A stretch of 64,000 nucleotides of DNA. Origin: an uncultured Paracoccaceae bacterium (GTDB lineage: Bacteria > Pseudomonadota > Alphaproteobacteria > Rhodobacterales > Rhodobacteraceae). The notes beneath the pieces are model-generated. The model was given only the letters and a program-made list of their open reading frames with translations. It did not search any database and was not told where the DNA came from. Location: positions 39,610-103,609 of the forward strand of contig CANMQJ010000019.1 of assembly GCA_947500005.1 (NCBI GenBank). The letters are read 5' to 3'. Position numbers and translations under genes: made by a program. Shown piece after piece: positions 13,884 through 22,817 of the stretch. How positions within the stretch are numbered: position 1 is the first letter of the stretch; every line of letters begins with the position of its first letter.

Positions 13884-15406
13884 CCCGACCGAACATCCTC
13901 CTCATCTCGGCAGATCAGCAGCGGGCCGATTGTTTCGGCTTCATGGGACGGAGGGTCAAGACACCGCATCTGGACCGGTTGGCCGCAGACGGCACACACT
14001 TCTCTGCCTGCATTACGCCATGTGTGGTCTGTCAGCCGGCGCGTGCCTCGATCCTGACCGGACAACTGTGTCGAACTCACGGGGTACACGACAACGGGAT
14101 CGACCTGAACCCCGAGATCGGCGAAAAGGGGTTTGCTGGCGCGCTGACGGCCGCAGGCTATGAAACCTCGTATTTCGGCAAGGCCCACTTCTCGACCTAT
14201 CACACGTTCGAGGCAACGGGCTCGCCGGAATGTCTGAAATCCTCGGCCAGCTATCCGCCCGATTGGTACGGCCCCTACATGGGGTTCGGGCATGTCGAGT
14301 TGATGTTGGTCGGCCACAACTGGTTTCCACCGGAAAAGCCGCCCGCCGGGCAACACTACGAAAGGTGGTATCATGCCGATGGGCGCGGGGATGAAAAGAC
14401 GGCTCTCTACTGGGAGAATGCGGGCGATACGCGTGGCGCGGCGCAGACGTGGCATTCCAAGTTGCCGTCCGCGTGGCACAACTCCACCTGGACCGCGGAT
14501 CGCGCCATCGAATGGTTGAAGCATGATCGCAATCCCGAACAACCTTTCTGCACTTGGGTAAGCTTTCCCGATCCGCATCACCCGTTCGACGCGCCCGAGC
14601 CTTGGTCGCGCCTGCATGATCCTGACGAGGTGGACCTGCCCGAGAACCGCACTCGCGATTTCGAGAATCGGCCCTGGTGGCACGAGGCCGTGCTGACGAA
14701 GGAACCCGCCGGACCGAAGAAGAACGCCGAGACCCGCAAGGCCTATAGCCGAATTCCCGAGCAGACGGACGAGCAGTTGCGCGAGATCATCGCCAACACA
14801 TATGGCCAGATTGCCCTGATCGACCACAATGTCGGGCGCATCCTGATCGCGCTCGAAGAGGCGGGCTTGGCAGAGAACACGCTGGTTGTCTACATATCGG
14901 ACCACGGAGACTGGCTGGGCGATCATGGGCTGATATTGAAGGGGCCGATGCACTATGAGGGCCTTTTGCGCGTGCCGATGATCTGGCGGGGGCCCGGCGT
15001 CCCGGCGGGGCGCGAAGTGGAGGATCCGGTTTCGACACTCGATCTGGCGGCGAGTTTCTGTGATTATGCCAGTGCAGAGCCGCTTTTGCCGCAACATGGC
15101 ACCAGTCTCAGACCCTTGATCGAGGCGGAGGGGGCGCGCGACTACGCTCTCAATGAATGGGAACTTCTTCCGACCCGGGCGGGCGTGGCGCTCTCACTCA
15201 GGACAGTAAGGACCAAACGCTACAAGATGACTGTCGATCTGCGATCGGGCGCCGGCGAGCTGTACGACTTGGAAGCGGACCCGCATGAGATGGCCAACAT
15301 TTTCGACGAAGCCGACGCTGCCGAACTTCGAGATCGTCTCATGGGCTACATAGATCGTCGGCCCGACGATGCGATCGGCCTTCAGGAGCAAGTGGGTATG
15401 GCCTGA
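13880..15406 (+). CDS. second cysteine-type sulfatase
   Basis: A 508-residue member of the same superfamily as the 8.7-10.1 kb gene but divergent from it. The signature C-Q-P-A-R...TG again starts at Cys51, with metal-site sequences LLISADQQRAD near the N-terminus and ISDHGDWLGDHG near residue 338. It has no signal peptide, so it is probably cytoplasmic. Size and the SADQ/SDHGDWLGDHGL pattern also fit phosphonate monoester hydrolase/choline-sulfatase relatives. ATG 13880 overlaps the tctA stop. The frame stays open upstream to 13772, but that is tctA coding sequence. A terminator follows. Confidence 0.9.
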   Translation: MTRPNILLISADQQRADCFGFMGRRVKTPHLDRLAADGTHFSACITPCVVCQPARASILTGQLCRTHGVHDNGIDLNPEIGEKGFAGALTAAGYETSYFGKAHFSTYHTFEATGSPECLKSSASYPPDWYGPYMGFGHVELMLVGHNWFPPEKPPAGQHYERWYHADGRGDEKTALYWENAGDTRGAAQTWHSKLPSAWHNSTWTADRAIEWLKHDRNPEQPFCTWVSFPDPHHPFDAPEPWSRLHDPDEVDLPENRTRDFENRPWWHEAVLTKEPAGPKKNAETRKAYSRIPEQTDEQLREIIANTYGQIALIDHNVGRILIALEEAGLAENTLVVYISDHGDWLGDHGLILKGPMHYEGLLRVPMIWRGPGVPAGREVEDPVSTLDLAASFCDYASAEPLLPQHGTSLRPLIEAEGARDYALNEWELLPTRAGVALSLRTVRTKRYKMTVDLRSGAGELYDLEADPHEMANIFDEADAAELRDRLMGYIDRRPDDAIGLQEQVGMA

Positions 15407-15422
15407 ACGGTCGCAACGGAAA

Positions 15423-15450
15423 AGGCGCCCCGAAGAGGAGCGCCTCTTTT
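15423..15450. terminator. probable bidirectional terminator
   Basis: A 6-bp stem (AGGCGC with GCGCCT) followed by CTTTT on the plus strand; the minus strand also ends in a short T run. It lies between the convergent sulfatase and trxA genes and can serve both. Confidence 0.7.
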
Positions 15451-15471
15451 AATTCTGACCGGCGGATCCGT

Positions 15472-15792
15472 TCAGATCGACTCTTCGATCCAGCCTTTCA
15501 ACGCGGCCTTGGGCGCGGCGCCCGCACGGTTAGACACGACTTGGCCATCCTTGAAGATGAAAAGCGCGGGAATGCCCCGGACGCCCATCGCGGCGGCCGC
15601 GTTCGGGTTGTTGTCGACATCGACCTTGGCAATCTTGACCTTGCCTTCATATTCGGTCGCCAACTCTTCCAGAGCGGGTCCGATCTGTTTGCACGGGCCA
15701 CACCATTCTGCCCAGAAATCAACCACCACGGGGATGTCCGAATTCTTGACCTCGGCGTCGAAGGTTTCGTCGGTAACGGCTACGGTGGACAT
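15472..15792 (-). CDS. trxA: thioredoxin
   Basis: A 106-residue classic thioredoxin, the cytoplasmic disulfide reductant. The active site WCGPCK has its cysteines at 31 and 34. The buried Asp is at VVVDFWAEW and the cis-Pro is in GIPALFIF. GGAG lies 8-9 bases before the ATG. It sits 60 bases downstream of addA on the same strand, an arrangement found repeatedly in alphaproteobacteria, so it may be the last gene of the addBA transcript or have its own promoter. Confidence 0.97.
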   Translation of the reverse strand: MSTVAVTDETFDAEVKNSDIPVVVDFWAEWCGPCKQIGPALEELATEYEGKVKIAKVDVDNNPNAAAAMGVRGIPALFIFKDGQVVSNRAGAAPKAALKGWIEESI

Positions 15793-15852
15793 ATTCTGTC
15801 TCCTGAATGACGGGTGCTTGGCTTGAGAACGTAGAAACGCGCGGGGCGAAGG

Positions 15853-18800
15853 TCAAGCGGCCCATCCCCGAGCGAGCGCCTGTGTCACGGCATCGTGCGG
15901 TAACAGCATCAACGCAGCGGTCCGTGTCCAGAGAATGGCGGTCTCTATCCGCCGGGTGGGGTAAATGGAGCCGATCAGCGCCGCATAAGCCCCCATCTGC
16001 CGCAGCAGGCCCTCGGGCACTTGCTGAGGCGTGTCCGGTACGAGGATGTTGGTTTTGAAATCGACGATCAGCACCCGGTCTTTCTCAAGGATCAGGCGGT
16101 CGATCACGCCATGCAGGCGCAGCCCTTCGATCTCACCGCTGACGGGAACCTCGGCCAATGAGCCCGGCGCGAAAAGAAACCCGATTTCAGTGTCCTTCAG
16201 GACGTGCGCCGCTTCGGCCAGCAGTTCGTCTCGCGTGCCTGGATCGAAAGATGGCAGCAGGTTCGCGCATGCCGTGTGCCAGGCGCTCTCTTCGAGAACA
16301 GGCAAGGTTTCCAGCAGCAGGTGAAGGGCCGTCCCTCTGGCCTTGGCGGTTTCTTCATCGCGACCGGGATCGCCCGGCAAGGCTTTCGCCCCGCCCAGGT
16401 CCGACGGGCTGAGCGGTTTGACGGGCTCGACCGGCGGCGCCACGGGGTCGTGGACAAAACCGGGCAACACCGGCTTTTCCGTTACCTCGAATCCGGGCTG
16501 AACGATCGGTAACCCGTGCCAGTCGCCATGCTCCAGGCGGCGCAGGCCCTCTTCGGGAATCTCGGTCGCACCGGCAGGGCCCATCGCTTGCTGGATGAGG
16601 CCATACCAGCTGTCTTCTGCCTCCTTGCCCAGGTCTCCCGCGGCGGCGACGATCAGCCATTTCTCGGCCCGGGTTAGCGCCACGTAGAGAAGGCGCATGC
16701 GTTCGTTCATTTGCCTGGCTTGTGCGGCTGCTCGTGCCTCGGAGATCACGGGCGGAGACTCGGCCTGCGGCACCTTCCACAGGGGAGTATCTTGCGCCAG
16801 CATCACCTCCGCGTCGCGGGGCGGCTTGCGTCTGGCGGTGTCGGGCAGGATGACGATCGGCGATTCGAGACCCTTGGAGCCATGCACGGTCATCACCCGG
16901 ATCATGTTGCCGACGCCGCTCATCTGGCGCTTGATCTCCAGATCGTCGGTCTGCATCCAGGTCAGAAAGCCGGTCAGGCTCGGGATGTCGGTGCGCTCGT
17001 ATCCCAGGGCCTGGCTCAGTAGCGCATTGATCCCGTCCTCGGCCTCGGGACCCAGTCGGCCCAACAATTTGCGGCGACCGTCATGTCGGGTCAGGACGCG
17101 TTCGATCAGGTCATAGGGCCGCAGGAAATCCGTCTGGCCCCGCAGGTCGTCGAGCACGACAAGCGTTTCGGCGAATTCTGCCTTGCGGTGCCGCAGCGCG
17201 GTCCAGAGATACTCCCCGGGCGTCCGACGATGAGCCAGATCGAACAGGGCCTGTTCCGACCAGCCGAACAGTGGCGACTTGAGCACCGTTGCCAGCGACA
17301 GGTCATCCTCGGGCGTGGCGAGAAAGCTCAGCAGCGCGGCCAGGTCGCGCACGGCAAGCTCGGCGCCAACCTTCAGCCGGTCGGCCCCGGCTATGGGCAG
17401 TCCGGCGGCCTTGCAGGCGCGGATGATCTCGGCAAAGAGATCCGAACGCCGCTGGACGAGGATCAGAAAGTCGCCTGGCCGGACCGGGCGGCGCACGAAA
17501 TGTCCTGGCCGGTCTCCATCGTCGGGGATGGTCTCGCCAGCGTCGATTATGGCCTTGATGCGCTGGGCGATGCTGTCGGCCAGAATGACGGTATGGTGCC
17601 GTGCGCCGGGCCGGTCGACCGGGTCGGTCCAGTCGTCCTCCTCGCTCTCCTCGGTCTTTTCGACCGGTGGCCAGAGGTCGACGCGTCCGGGCAGATCGGC
17701 CTTGAAGGCGCGGTGCTGCGCCTCCTTTCGAAAACCCGCCTCCTCCATCCCTTCGAAGACCAGGTCGACAAGCCGCAGGATCGCCTGCGACGAACGGAAC
17801 GAGAATTCGAGTGTCAGGTCCTGTAGCCCTGCGCCGCTTTCGTGCAGCCGATAGCCGAATTCCCGCTGCATCCGGTCAAACGCCTCGGGGTCGGCTCCCT
17901 GAAAGGAGTAGATCGACTGTTTCTTGTCGCCTACCACGAAGATCGTGCGTTCCACCTCTGGCCGTGCACCCTCGCCCGAGGTGAATTCCTGCGCCAGTTT
18001 CTCGATCACGTCCCATTGTTCCGGGCTGGTATCCTGGGCCTCGTCCACGAGGATATGATCGATGCCGCCATCGAGCCTGTAGAGAACCCAGGCCGCAACG
18101 GCGGGATCGTTCAGCAGCTGCCGCGCGCGCAGGATCAGGTCGTCGAAATCCAGCCAGCCGCGCAGCTGCTTGCGGCGTTCGTATTCCGGAACGAAGGCGG
18201 CCGCGAAGCGGTGCAGCGCCAGCGACTTGCGCGCCGCCAACAAGCCCAGTCGCAATGCGCGACCGGCCTCGACCCGCCGCATCAGCGCCTCGAGCTCGGG
18301 CATGAACGTGGCCAGGGCCCCCTCGCGCACTGACTTGGTGGGGAAACTGCCGATCTTGGCGGTGAAGGGCTCCTTGGCGGTGGCACCGGTCAGCAGAACA
18401 TTTTCCAGAACGGGTAGCGCCGCGAGTGAGCATTCGGTCACGGTCGCCAGCTTCTCGGCCGCCTTGGCATTGTTGCCGCCGCTGTCGCGCAGGGTAGGCA
18501 GAATCGCAGTGATCAGGTCGGGCTCGGACCCGTCGAACACCTCGGCCAGCAAAAGCTCTTCGTTGAAGTCGGGCGGGAGGTCGAACAAGCGCAACAGGTC
18601 TTCCCAGTCGCAAGGGTTGGTAAAGACATCGCGGCGGCCTGTGACTGCGGAGCAAAGTCCGTCGAACCCCTGGTCGGTGACGAAACGGGCAATGCCGTCG
18701 ACAAGGTGCCCCCGCGGCTCCTCGGCCATATCCTCCAGGATTTCCTCGCGCAGCAGGGCGGCCGCGCGGTCTTCCATCTCGGCGAATTGCGGGCTGACCC

Positions 18801-19215
18801 CGGCCTCGAGAGGGAAGCGCCGCAGGAGCGAGGCGCAGAAGGAGTGGATGGTCTGGATCTTGAGGCCGCCCGGCGTTTCGATCGCGCGAGCAAAGAGCGT
18901 GCGGGCATGGGCCAGCCTGTCGGAGTCCAGCCCGTCGACACCCAGCTCGGCAAGTTGCTTGCGCAGCGCCGTGTCTTCTTTCATGGCCCATTCGCCCAGT
19001 CGCTTGAACAGGCGGTTCTGCATCTCGCTGGCGGCGGCCTTGGTATAGGTCAGGCACAGGATGTGCTGCGGCTCCACCCCGTTCAGCAGCAGGCGCGCCA
19101 CCCGGTCGGTCAGCACCTTGGTCTTGCCCGATCCGGCATTCGCGGCAAGCCAGGTCGAGGCATCGGGACGTGCGGCGCGGAATTGCGCCTCGGACGCGGC
19201 GTCGCGGACCGTCAT
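15853..19215 (-). CDS. addA: double-strand break repair helicase-nuclease AddA
   Basis: A 1120-residue UvrD-type helicase with a C-terminal RecB-like nuclease, the motor subunit of AddAB, which resects double-strand breaks for RecA. Visible motifs are Walker A AANAGSGKT (Lys31), Walker B ILVDEAQDTSPEQWD, motif III VGDKKQSIYSFQGADP, and motif VI LLYVALTRAEKW. The nuclease motif is GVIDRLILEKDRVLIVDFKT near residues 1030-1050. ATG 19215 overlaps the addB stop by ATGA and has GGAGG upstream; an in-frame start at 19254 would lie inside addB. Length fits alphaproteobacterial AddA. Confidence 0.95.
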   Translation of the reverse strand: MTVRDAASEAQFRAARPDASTWLAANAGSGKTKVLTDRVARLLLNGVEPQHILCLTYTKAAASEMQNRLFKRLGEWAMKEDTALRKQLAELGVDGLDSDRLAHARTLFARAIETPGGLKIQTIHSFCASLLRRFPLEAGVSPQFAEMEDRAAALLREEILEDMAEEPRGHLVDGIARFVTDQGFDGLCSAVTGRRDVFTNPCDWEDLLRLFDLPPDFNEELLLAEVFDGSEPDLITAILPTLRDSGGNNAKAAEKLATVTECSLAALPVLENVLLTGATAKEPFTAKIGSFPTKSVREGALATFMPELEALMRRVEAGRALRLGLLAARKSLALHRFAAAFVPEYERRKQLRGWLDFDDLILRARQLLNDPAVAAWVLYRLDGGIDHILVDEAQDTSPEQWDVIEKLAQEFTSGEGARPEVERTIFVVGDKKQSIYSFQGADPEAFDRMQREFGYRLHESGAGLQDLTLEFSFRSSQAILRLVDLVFEGMEEAGFRKEAQHRAFKADLPGRVDLWPPVEKTEESEEDDWTDPVDRPGARHHTVILADSIAQRIKAIIDAGETIPDDGDRPGHFVRRPVRPGDFLILVQRRSDLFAEIIRACKAAGLPIAGADRLKVGAELAVRDLAALLSFLATPEDDLSLATVLKSPLFGWSEQALFDLAHRRTPGEYLWTALRHRKAEFAETLVVLDDLRGQTDFLRPYDLIERVLTRHDGRRKLLGRLGPEAEDGINALLSQALGYERTDIPSLTGFLTWMQTDDLEIKRQMSGVGNMIRVMTVHGSKGLESPIVILPDTARRKPPRDAEVMLAQDTPLWKVPQAESPPVISEARAAAQARQMNERMRLLYVALTRAEKWLIVAAAGDLGKEAEDSWYGLIQQAMGPAGATEIPEEGLRRLEHGDWHGLPIVQPGFEVTEKPVLPGFVHDPVAPPVEPVKPLSPSDLGGAKALPGDPGRDEETAKARGTALHLLLETLPVLEESAWHTACANLLPSFDPGTRDELLAEAAHVLKDTEIGFLFAPGSLAEVPVSGEIEGLRLHGVIDRLILEKDRVLIVDFKTNILVPDTPQQVPEGLLRQMGAYAALIGSIYPTRRIETAILWTRTAALMLLPHDAVTQALARGWAA

Positions 19216-22142
19216 GTCAGATCCTCCGGAACCGGCGTTTCGGTCCGGTCCCATTCGCCGTAGCGGGCGAGTTGATCATAGTCTCCGATCAGGCTGTCGC
19301 GTTGCAGCATCCGGCGAGCCGTAAAGCCCTGTTTCGGGTCGAAATAGGCCGAGATCAATTTGCGAAGGTCGGCAAGCACCTTGTCTGGGGGCTCCTCTGC
19401 CAGCGGTGCTGCAACCTCCTTGTAGGTGCCACCCATGCCAATAAACACCGCTTCGGCAACCGGCGCGGGGCCGATCTCGGCAAAGCCGCCCTCTTCGGCG
19501 ATGGCGGCCTCGATCAGCAGTTGCTTGTCGAAATGCTGCTGTTCCTTGGCGGTCGGCGGGGCGCCAGTCTTGTAGTCGTAGATCCGCAGCGACCCGCGCG
19601 CCGTTCGGTCAAGCCGGTCGGCCCGGCCGACCAGCGTGAAATCGAGCGGGGCGAGTTGCTGTTCCAGTTTCACTTCGAACGCTTCGGGCATCCCGTCGGT
19701 GCGGCGTGCGGACTCGGCCGCCAGGAAATCATCCGCGATCCGGCCAAGCCTTGCCAGCCAGAGTTTTCGGGCGCCGGGCCAGGCGACATGCTTTTCCAGC
19801 AACGCGGCGGCGCAGTTCAGAAACCCCTCGCGCGTGAGCAGCCCGGGATCGGCCATGCTGTCGCGCACGAAAGTTTCGAGGATCTCGTGCACCACGATCC
19901 CGCGCAGCAGCGCGTCGGGTATCCGAACCAGCGGGTCGAGGGGCCGCAGGTGCAGGACGTGTTTGGCATAGATTGCATAAGGGTCACGGATCAGCCGCTT
20001 GATTTCCGTCACCGACAGGCGCGTGGGGCGGGCGGCCACCGGTGGACGGGGAGAGGGCCGCGGTGCAGGAGCCGTGCGTGGGGCCTCTTCGAGCGCTTCC
20101 GCCCATTCGAGCCATTTACGACCGCGCGCGCGCATCCCGTCCAAGGCCGCCACACCCCCCTGTTCGGGCAGGCCCTGCAACAGGTTGGTCAACCGGTTGA
20201 GCCAACGCGACGGCACCGTCTCGGCATCGTCGGAGCGGGCCGCGCGGGTCAGCCAGACCTTTTCCGCGCCGATGGCCTGTTGGAAGTCATGCGCAGACAG
20301 GCCGATCCGGCGCTCGGGCAGCAACAACCCGGCCCTGTCCCGCATCTGGCGGTTGAGCCACGGATCGGGCGCGGGTGCCTCGGGCCAACTGCCTTCGTTC
20401 AGCCCGCCGAGGATCAGAAGCTCGGCGCCCATAACGCGCGCTTCGAGCGTACCCCAGATCATGATTCCGGCATGCGGCGCATCGCGGTCGCGAACCTCTT
20501 CCCCGGACAACAGGGTGCCCAGCAGGTTGCCGAAATCGCGGGCGAGCATCTCGCCGCCGTGCTCCGCCTCCTGCGACAACGTCTCCAGAACGGCAAGGGC
20601 CGCTTGGCCGGCCTTCTTGTCCCACAAAGTCCCAGCTCCGGATCCAGTGCTGCCTTGGGCAATCGCTTCTGCGGCCCGGCGCAGCCTGTCGACCCATTCG
20701 CCAAGCGGCCGCTCCTCTGGGTCATGCTGTTCGCACAGGGTTGCGTGCAGCCAGTTGATCCAGTTCTCGGGCAGCCTCTTGCGTTCCGCCGCCTGTGCGA
20801 GGCTCGTAGCATCGGGAAAGGGCGGGCCGTTGCGGCGCAGGTCCAATTCCAGGTCACGAGTATGGCGCAGGTGGTCGCCACGATCCGCCCCGGAGTGGGT
20901 CAGCGGATGCTTGAGCAGTGTCAGCAGCGCCTGACCGTCCAGCCGCCGCGCGAAAAGCTCTGCCACATGGCGCAGGAACCGCCCCGGCGGTGAGAGCTGC
21001 AGTGGCAGGCCCGCGCTGTCATCGGGAAGGATTCGCCAACGGTCCAGCGCGGCGGCGACCTGGCGCGTCAGCATCCGGTCGGGGGTGATCAGCGCCGCGC
21101 TTTGTCCCTCTTCGGCCGCCTGGCGCAGGCGCAGCGCGATAGCCAGGGCTTCCTCGCGCGGTGTGCGCGCCTCGACCAAGGTCACTCGCTCCATTGCGGT
21201 GTCGAGATCGCGCAGTTTCGGCCCCTCGGCCATCCAGGCATCTGTCACCGGCGCAGGTCTCAGGGCCAGCGAAACCACCCGGTTGCGTGCCGGCGCCGGG
21301 GCTTCTGTCGGAACCCATCGGTCGACTTGGCCGTGATCCAGTTCCAGCGCGTGCATCAGTTTGCGGAAGCGGAACTGCGGATGATCCTCGCTCAGAAGAG
21401 CCTCGTCCATCCCGTCCCAGACCGCCGCAGGCAAGTCGAAATCGAACCCAGGCAGGATGACCGCGCCCTGCGGCAGGCGCGCGATCGCCTGCATCAGCAT
21501 CATGGTCGTCCCACGCGAGCCGGTCGAGCCGGCAAGTATCACGGGGTGTGTCGGCGGTGTCTCGGCCCAGCGCGCGATCAGGCGTTCGACGATCAGCCGC
21601 TGTCGCGCCTGCGGATCCAGCAATTCTCCTCCTGCGGCGAGGAAGTTCTCGGCGATATCTATGAAATGCTGGGCGCGCTCCCAGTGGCCGGACAGGTCGC
21701 TGACATCGAGGTCGCGTATCGTGTTGTGCGAGACCCCTTCGCCCGCCATTTCCTCGATCAGCCCGGCCAGGCTGTCGGCCAGATCAAATTGCGAAGATCG
21801 CGCAGCGAGGTCCGGTTGCGCCTCAAGCAGCTTGCCGATGAGTTGCGCCAATTTCAGGCGACGACGCAAGGGCGGGATCGCAGGCGCCAGTGTTGCGAGA
21901 TCGCGAAGATCACCCAGTTCCGTCAACAGGCGTATACGCGGCAGGAAGCTTGCCGGCCCCTCGTCAAAGAAGCCGCGGACCCTGCGGAACATCCGCGTGG
22001 TGTTCAGGATCAGTTCCACCTGCGCCATGGTCTCGGGCGGGCGGTTCAACTGGCGGTGTTGCAACCCGGCCACCAAGTCGCGGCCGAAGTCCGCCCCTGG
22101 AGGCAAAGCGAAGACGCGCGGCCTCTCCTGCCGGTCAAACAT
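19212..22142 (-). CDS. addB: double-strand break repair protein AddB
   Basis: A 976-residue partner of AddA: an inactivated helicase-like subunit with a C-terminal RecB-type nuclease (GRADRLDRTARGSLRIYDYK, then Thr, near residues 865-885). The position of the N-terminal Walker A is degenerate (LPPGADFGRDL has no GKT/S). Only one cysteine is seen in the nuclease half, so the four-cysteine iron-sulfur site known from Bacillus AddB appears absent; both features agree with the alphaproteobacterial form. The ATG at 22142 overlaps the nucleotidyltransferase gene by 8 nt. An in-frame start at 22190 is less likely. Confidence 0.92.
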   Translation of the reverse strand: MFDRQERPRVFALPPGADFGRDLVAGLQHRQLNRPPETMAQVELILNTTRMFRRVRGFFDEGPASFLPRIRLLTELGDLRDLATLAPAIPPLRRRLKLAQLIGKLLEAQPDLAARSSQFDLADSLAGLIEEMAGEGVSHNTIRDLDVSDLSGHWERAQHFIDIAENFLAAGGELLDPQARQRLIVERLIARWAETPPTHPVILAGSTGSRGTTMMLMQAIARLPQGAVILPGFDFDLPAAVWDGMDEALLSEDHPQFRFRKLMHALELDHGQVDRWVPTEAPAPARNRVVSLALRPAPVTDAWMAEGPKLRDLDTAMERVTLVEARTPREEALAIALRLRQAAEEGQSAALITPDRMLTRQVAAALDRWRILPDDSAGLPLQLSPPGRFLRHVAELFARRLDGQALLTLLKHPLTHSGADRGDHLRHTRDLELDLRRNGPPFPDATSLAQAAERKRLPENWINWLHATLCEQHDPEERPLGEWVDRLRRAAEAIAQGSTGSGAGTLWDKKAGQAALAVLETLSQEAEHGGEMLARDFGNLLGTLLSGEEVRDRDAPHAGIMIWGTLEARVMGAELLILGGLNEGSWPEAPAPDPWLNRQMRDRAGLLLPERRIGLSAHDFQQAIGAEKVWLTRAARSDDAETVPSRWLNRLTNLLQGLPEQGGVAALDGMRARGRKWLEWAEALEEAPRTAPAPRPSPRPPVAARPTRLSVTEIKRLIRDPYAIYAKHVLHLRPLDPLVRIPDALLRGIVVHEILETFVRDSMADPGLLTREGFLNCAAALLEKHVAWPGARKLWLARLGRIADDFLAAESARRTDGMPEAFEVKLEQQLAPLDFTLVGRADRLDRTARGSLRIYDYKTGAPPTAKEQQHFDKQLLIEAAIAEEGGFAEIGPAPVAEAVFIGMGGTYKEVAAPLAEEPPDKVLADLRKLISAYFDPKQGFTARRMLQRDSLIGDYDQLARYGEWDRTETPVPEDLT

Positions 22143-22815
22143 GGGCCAGCATATCCTCGGCCAGTGTAACCCCGGCAGGCGTGCCGACATCGCACCAGCG
22201 CCCTGGATATCGCGCGGCGTGAAGGCGCCCGTCGGCCTGCATCAGGTCCCAGACGCGGTTGAGGGAGAAGACCTCTTCTCCGATCTCCGCCAGCCTTGCG
22301 GTCTTGATGATTTGCGCCCCGCCATAGATCAGGCCGGGTCCGCGGGTGATGCGGCCGTCGGCGTCGCGTGTGAAGTCACCGAGACCGGCGTGACCCTCGG
22401 CCTGCGCGGGAGGCACGCACATCAGAAGCGCGTCCATGCGCGCGGGCTCCCATTCCGAAAGCAGGCGGGCCAGCGGGTTCGGCCCCTGCCAGATTGCATC
22501 GGGGTTCAGGGTGATGACGGTATCGGCGTCCAGTTGCGGCAGCGCGGCTTTCAGCCCGCCGCCGGTGTCGAGGATGCGGTCCCTTTCCAGCGAGAGCAGC
22601 ACGCCGCGCGGCGCCAGATGACGCTCCAGCTTGTCGGCCATGTGATGCAGGTTCGACAGGATCCTGGGAGGCCGGATCTCGTCGGCGAGGTCGAGCGCAT
22701 GGTCGATCAGGGGCCGGCCGGCCACCTCGACCAGCGGTTTCGGCCGGTCGGCTGTCAGTGGCTGCATGCGCGTGCCGAAGCCAGCGGCAAAGATCATCAC
22801 TGGAAAGGCTTGCAT
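22135..22815 (-). CDS. murU: sugar-1-phosphate nucleotidyltransferase, MurU-like
   Basis: A 226-residue nucleotidyltransferase. The signature FAAGFGTRMQPLT...RPKPLV at residues 9-28 binds nucleotide and phosphate, and LNPDAIW carries the metal Asp. MurU makes UDP-MurNAc from MurNAc-1-phosphate in the peptidoglycan-recycling bypass that avoids the fosfomycin-sensitive step. The adjacent upstream gene is an AmgK-like sugar kinase two bases away, the same pair as in Pseudomonas, which supports this over a generic mannose-1-phosphate enzyme. The assignment depends largely on context. Confidence 0.8.
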   Translation of the reverse strand: MQAFPVMIFAAGFGTRMQPLTADRPKPLVEVAGRPLIDHALDLADEIRPPRILSNLHHMADKLERHLAPRGVLLSLERDRILDTGGGLKAALPQLDADTVITLNPDAIWQGPNPLARLLSEWEPARMDALLMCVPPAQAEGHAGLGDFTRDADGRITRGPGLIYGGAQIIKTARLAEIGEEVFSLNRVWDLMQADGRLHAARYPGRWCDVGTPAGVTLAEDMLAHV

Positions 22816-22817
22816 GA

